Source: Halobacillus shinanisalinarum
GTDB taxonomy: Bacteria; Bacillota; Bacilli; Bacillales; Halobacillaceae
Length of the DNA stretch: 64,000 bases
Assembly (NCBI RefSeq): GCF_022919835.1
Contig: NZ_CP095074.1
Location: 1,984,001-2,048,000 of the forward strand
Reading direction: 5' to 3'
Shown here: in pieces, positions 60,939-64,000 of the stretch
How the letters are laid out: each line of letters opens with the position of its first letter
Numbering within the stretch: position 1 is the first letter of the stretch
The notes under the pieces: generated by a model
Databases searched by the model: none
The model's input: the letters and a program-made list of their open reading frames with translations, nothing else
What the model was told of the DNA's origin: nothing
Translations under genes and position numbers: made by a program

Positions 60939-61056
60939 ACAGCATTCCTCCTTATTTAGACAATTTTCCATAAATATTTACCTATAACTTTTTATACCCT
61001 TATCACTCTTAATTTACTCATTTTTCCCACTTTCTATCTCAAATATATATATTAAA

Positions 61057-61087
61057 CAAAAAAAGGGTGAGATCCAAGATCTCACCC
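61057..61087 (-). terminator. Terminator of the neutral protease gene
   Basis: Minus-strand GGGTGAGATC-TTG-GATCTCACCC is a perfect 10-bp stem followed by TTTTTTTG. Confidence 0.92.
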
Positions 61088-61128
61088 ACCATCGATATAT
61101 TTTAAGGGGAGGATTAGTAAATTAAATG

Positions 61129-62721
61129 TTAATAAACTCCTACATTATTCCAAGCCTGTGTAACTGCATTGGCAGCTTGATTTCCATAAATATCATTGGC
61201 AGATTGCTCTAAAGCTGCTTTTGCATAAGAAAAGTCACTGCTTGGAGTTAAATAAACTGTTAAAGCACGATAATAAATTTGTTCAGTTTTGGAAATTCCT
61301 AAATTATTGATCGTGTAGTAAGCGGCCTTGTTTGGGATTCCGCTGTTCGTATGGACGCCACCCCAATCACCTTCACGAGTATTTGGTAAGTTCTGATACT
61401 CATTCATGTGATCTGGCTGATTATAAGCGTTTGGATTGGACATCGAACGCAAGGCATCACCTCGACGTCCAGGTGTGTAGACATCTTCACCCATCAACCA
61501 ATCCTCAGAGTCTACAAAATAACCAAAAACATCCGAAAATGATTCATTCAAGGCACCGGACTGATTCTCATAAACCAGCTGTGCTGTTGTATCTGTAACG
61601 GCATGAGTCAACTCATGTGCAACAACGTCATCAGCACCGGAAAGGTAGGTAAATGTAGAGCCATCTCCATCACCATAAATCATTTGGTTCCCTGTCCAGG
61701 CTGCATTATTATAATTTGAACCATAATGCACAGTAGAGCGGATGTCAGCACCCTGATCGTCATAACTCACACGTCCGAAGGTATCATAATAATAATCGAA
61801 CACTTCTCCTGCATAATAATGGGCATCGACTGCAGCTTTTTGCTGTTCACTATAAAAAGTATTACCTGTATCCGTTACATAATTCCCAGGAAGATACTCT
61901 CCATTATTACCAGTAAATGTTTCGATCACTCCATTCATCGGCTTTGTAGTATCAAATAAATAATACGTATTGTTCGTATAGTAAGTATTTAGAGACTTCG
62001 TATTGCCAAGCACACCAACACCTGTCCCTGTCGCCTCATTTACAAGATTTGCAGCCTTAATGACTTCACCTGACTCTGCATTAATATACACTTGCCAGTT
62101 TGCAGGATAAGGCTGCGCAAATTGAAGCTCCACGTGATAGGCTAATTGATAATTCCCATTTTCATGATAGACAACTAGATTACTAGCTTCAGTCAATGTT
62201 TCAAAGTTCTCGCCCTCAGCTGTTTTCTTAGTTTGGTCTGCCTCTTCTTTTTCAACATCAATATGAGTCCATGCGATGGATAGTGCCTCTTTTTTCTTCA
62301 CTTGGCGCTGTTGTTTCAGCTTTTCAGGAGCATTTTTATGAAACTCCCCATTCACTGACGCCACCGTTCCATCTTTATTTGTATGTACAATGACTTTTGA
62401 ATTAGCTACAGGAATATTTTCAACCAGAGGCTGATAGGTATAATGAGTCATGCCTAAGTCATCTTGCTCTGCCTTAACGAATTTCAAATCTTTGTTTGGG
62501 TTAATTCCAAAATCTTTCGCATTCTCCTTGAAAAACTCCGACACCTTTTCCTTTGAAACTACCTTTGATGCACTAAAGTTCTTTTTCACAAAATCTGGTG
62601 CATTGATCTTAGCTTGCGGCGCTGTCTGGTCAGTACTGCCTGTCTCAGCATGTGCTAAAGATCCGCCTGAAAATAAACTAGAACCTATGACAACACTTGC
62701 CATAAATGACTTCCAATTCAT
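61129..62721 (-). CDS. npr: M4 family extracellular neutral metalloprotease (bacillolysin/thermolysin type)
   Basis: The 530-residue preproenzyme has a Sec signal (WKSFMASVVIGSSLFSGGSLAHA), an FTP/PepSY propeptide of about 200 residues and the mature M4 domain. The zinc motif is VVAHELTHAVTD with the third ligand in GALNESFSDVFGYF; the transition-state His lies in the WGGVHTNSGIPNKAAY segment. It is secreted, self-processed and degrades proteins for nutrition. ATG 62721 follows AAGGAGG. It is divergent from an NprR-like regulator, which suggests peptide-pheromone control. Confidence 0.94.
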   Translation of the reverse strand: MNWKSFMASVVIGSSLFSGGSLAHAETGSTDQTAPQAKINAPDFVKKNFSASKVVSKEKVSEFFKENAKDFGINPNKDLKFVKAEQDDLGMTHYTYQPLVENIPVANSKVIVHTNKDGTVASVNGEFHKNAPEKLKQQRQVKKKEALSIAWTHIDVEKEEADQTKKTAEGENFETLTEASNLVVYHENGNYQLAYHVELQFAQPYPANWQVYINAESGEVIKAANLVNEATGTGVGVLGNTKSLNTYYTNNTYYLFDTTKPMNGVIETFTGNNGEYLPGNYVTDTGNTFYSEQQKAAVDAHYYAGEVFDYYYDTFGRVSYDDQGADIRSTVHYGSNYNNAAWTGNQMIYGDGDGSTFTYLSGADDVVAHELTHAVTDTTAQLVYENQSGALNESFSDVFGYFVDSEDWLMGEDVYTPGRRGDALRSMSNPNAYNQPDHMNEYQNLPNTREGDWGGVHTNSGIPNKAAYYTINNLGISKTEQIYYRALTVYLTPSSDFSYAKAALEQSANDIYGNQAANAVTQAWNNVGVY

Positions 62722-62759
62722 CCAATTCCTCCTTTTTTTGTGGTACATTGACAATATAA

Positions 62760-62785
62760 CACAATTTTCCGACTAGAAAACTGTG
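62760..62785. promoter_or_regulatory. Inverted repeat in the npr/nprR-like intergenic region
   Basis: CACAATTTTC (62760-62769) and GAAAACTGTG (62776-62785) are inverted arms with one mismatch and a 6-nt spacer. They lie just upstream of a -10-like TATATT (minus strand, 62753-62758) for npr, that is over its -35 region. Confidence 0.5.
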
Positions 62786-62945
62786 AAAGTTGGTACGATA
62801 TACCCCACTTAAAGGCACGAAAAGGAAACGACTTGGGAAACCTATCAATATAGTTGAAATATACTAGTCGAACGTGTATTCTGAAAATAGATTCAAAAGA
62901 AAAACTTCTGACGAATCTACAGTTGATCAACTAGGTGTGTGGAAA

Positions 62946-64000
62946 ATGGAATATGGTAAAGTGCTTCGGTTTCATCGAGTTAAACAAGGTTTGACTCAAA
63001 ACCAGCTAGCTGAGGGGATTATTTCGTCAGCTTACCTCTCTAAGATTGAGAACGATCAAACCGTTCCAGCTGTAGAGGTGCTTGAGTTGCTTTACGAAAG
63101 GCTCGGTCTCGACTATAACGATTCCTCTTACAGCCATCCTTCTAAGGAAAAGCTAAAGGAATGGTATGAATCGATCGTGTTCAAACGTAGGGAAAATGCC
63201 GAGTTGTTGAAGGAAGAATTGCTCCAGCAAAAGGAAACGCTGGCCAATCATCAATTGTATATTTTTTTCGAGTTGTTTCGCATTCGACATCTATTATTGG
63301 AAAATGAGGTGAAGAAGGCCTATGAAGCTTGGGAAAATATCCGTCAGCATAAGGATACTTTTGATGATGAGATGAAGTTCTATTACCATTTGGTTTCGGG
63401 TTTGGTGAAGTATTATAAAAATGAGTTTAATGACGCCTTCCAACAATTAATGGAGGCTAAAAACTATAGTTCTTCATTTGAGATAGAAGGTTGGGAAAAA
63501 AGCGACCTATTTTACTTGCTTGCTTTGAGCACAAGCCAAGCAACCCATTTATCAGCCTCTGTATTTTATGCCGATCAAGCACTTGAAATCTTCCAAACTC
63601 AATATGATTTAGCTAAAAGTGCTGATTGCCACATTATTCAAGGGATAAATTATAGTCGTTTAAAGAATTACACCAAATCTCTTGAAAACTATCATCTTGC
63701 ACGGAAAATTGCCTCACAAACCAATAACAATATACAACTAACTCTTGTTTACATCAATATTGGTACATTAGAAGCTCGTATGGGTAATCATGCGATCGCT
63801 ATTGAAAGTTACCAAAAAAGTATTGAATATAATGATTTAAGTACATCATTTCGAAATTCTTATTTACTAACTGCTGTTCATAGCTTAGTAATTGAGCATT
63901 ATAAGAAAGATGACTATGAAGGATGTCTTAAATGGGTTAACTACGGAGAAGAGAAGCTTAAAATATACCCTTCAAAACCCTTTCAACTTCACTTTGAATT
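62946..64000 (+). CDS. NprR-like RRNPP regulator (XRE HTH plus TPR domain), truncated by window edge
   Basis: From ATG 62946, 351 codons are seen. An XRE helix-turn-helix lies at about 6-60 (KVLRFHRVKQGLTQNQLAEG, AYLSKIENDQTVPAVEVLEL). A long all-helical part with TPR-like repeats follows (KNYTKSLENYHLARKIASQT, GNHAIAIESYQKSIEYNDLS). This is the plan of the NprR/PlcR/Rap-type peptide receptors. Its neighbour is a neutral protease gene, the classical NprR target. A peptide gene (NprX-like) would be expected directly after its stop, outside the window. GGTGTG precedes the start. Confidence 0.85.
   Translation, partial: MEYGKVLRFHRVKQGLTQNQLAEGIISSAYLSKIENDQTVPAVEVLELLYERLGLDYNDSSYSHPSKEKLKEWYESIVFKRRENAELLKEELLQQKETLANHQLYIFFELFRIRHLLLENEVKKAYEAWENIRQHKDTFDDEMKFYYHLVSGLVKYYKNEFNDAFQQLMEAKNYSSSFEIEGWEKSDLFYLLALSTSQATHLSASVFYADQALEIFQTQYDLAKSADCHIIQGINYSRLKNYTKSLENYHLARKIASQTNNNIQLTLVYINIGTLEARMGNHAIAIESYQKSIEYNDLSTSFRNSYLLTAVHSLVIEHYKKDDYEGCLKWVNYGEEKLKIYPSKPFQLHFE

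Noticed and set aside
1..64000. CRISPR arrays, tRNA or rRNA genes, complete insertion sequences, prophage genes
   Set aside because: None seen on either strand; the short 20-nt arrays have too few, degenerate units and no spacer-repeat structure.

Overview
The window is a chromosomal segment of a low-to-mid GC, spore-forming member of the Bacillaceae. Gene content points to a salt-adapted genus close to Halobacillus or Thalassobacillus, but this is inferred from gene style and not from a marker gene. Spore genes (cwlJ-type cortex hydrolase, alpha/beta SASP, an Sda-like kinase inhibitor), a lia cell-envelope stress operon, an S-box riboswitch, a YerO/SwrC pair, YpmR/YpmS and HelD are all typical of the Bacillus lineage. 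No rRNA, tRNA, CRISPR array, intact insertion sequence or prophage is seen.

Layout. 1-6.1 kb (minus strand): the start of an ABC-F protein, a PRC-barrel protein, an AgcS-type sodium/amino-acid symporter, an acyl-CoA thioesterase and a two-component system. The two-component system is divergent from an HtrA-type protease (6.3-7.4 kb), a CssRS-HtrA-like layout. 7.7-10.1 kb is a visibly AT-rich stretch: an unknown membrane protein, an LprI-like lipoprotein and CwlJ. 10.5-15 kb: cardiolipin synthase, NiaR repressor, sucrose-6-phosphate hydrolase and a glucose-type EIIA. 15-25.4 kb: a Rieske-FAD oxidoreductase, RarD, a renalase-like oxidoreductase, a decayed PLP-enzyme gene, the SwrC RND pump with its divergent TetR regulator, and a flavin monooxygenase-like protein. 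26-28.2 kb: S-box riboswitch, metX and hom, a methionine-precursor operon. 28.2-33.9 kb: polysaccharide deacetylase, tryptophan dioxygenase, a DUF4166 protein, an RQC-like zinc protein, a structured non-coding element and rpiA. 34-37.7 kb: liaI-liaH-liaF-liaS-liaR without liaG. 38-42.5 kb: SASP, M24 peptidase, lipoproteins, a heme-copper-like membrane protein, a sugar dehydrogenase-like lipoprotein and bioY with a BirA operator. 42.7-50 kb: solitary DNA methyltransferase, OxlT-like MFS carrier, a divergent QueA paralogue coupled to an SDR, and an XPD/DinG-type helicase with a RecB-like nuclease domain. 50-56 kb: ypmR, ypmS, helD, cysK and yvgT. 56.2-64 kb: an XRE-PAS regulator followed by a 47-residue Sda-like gene, yqjF, an MhqO-type dioxygenase with its operator, aconitase, and an M4 neutral protease divergent from an NprR-like (RRNPP) regulator that runs off the right end.

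Two technical or structural themes stand out. Four genes (PRC-barrel, agcS, the 5.4-kb response regulator, scrB) are each broken by the loss of exactly one base in a run of C or G. Adding one base restores a full-length family member each time, so systematic homopolymer undercalling is more likely than four pseudogenes. Several intergenic regions hold ordered non-coding structure: a chain of perfect hairpins at 32.9-33.2 kb, a related hairpin cluster at 51.7 kb, two short arrays with an exact 20-nt period, and two 19-nt palindromes centred on TATAATA.

The best candidates for new biology are the XRE-PAS/Sda-like pair (a possible sporulation checkpoint module), the NprR-like/neutral-protease divergon, the QueA paralogue with an altered core motif, and the hairpin-chain element.
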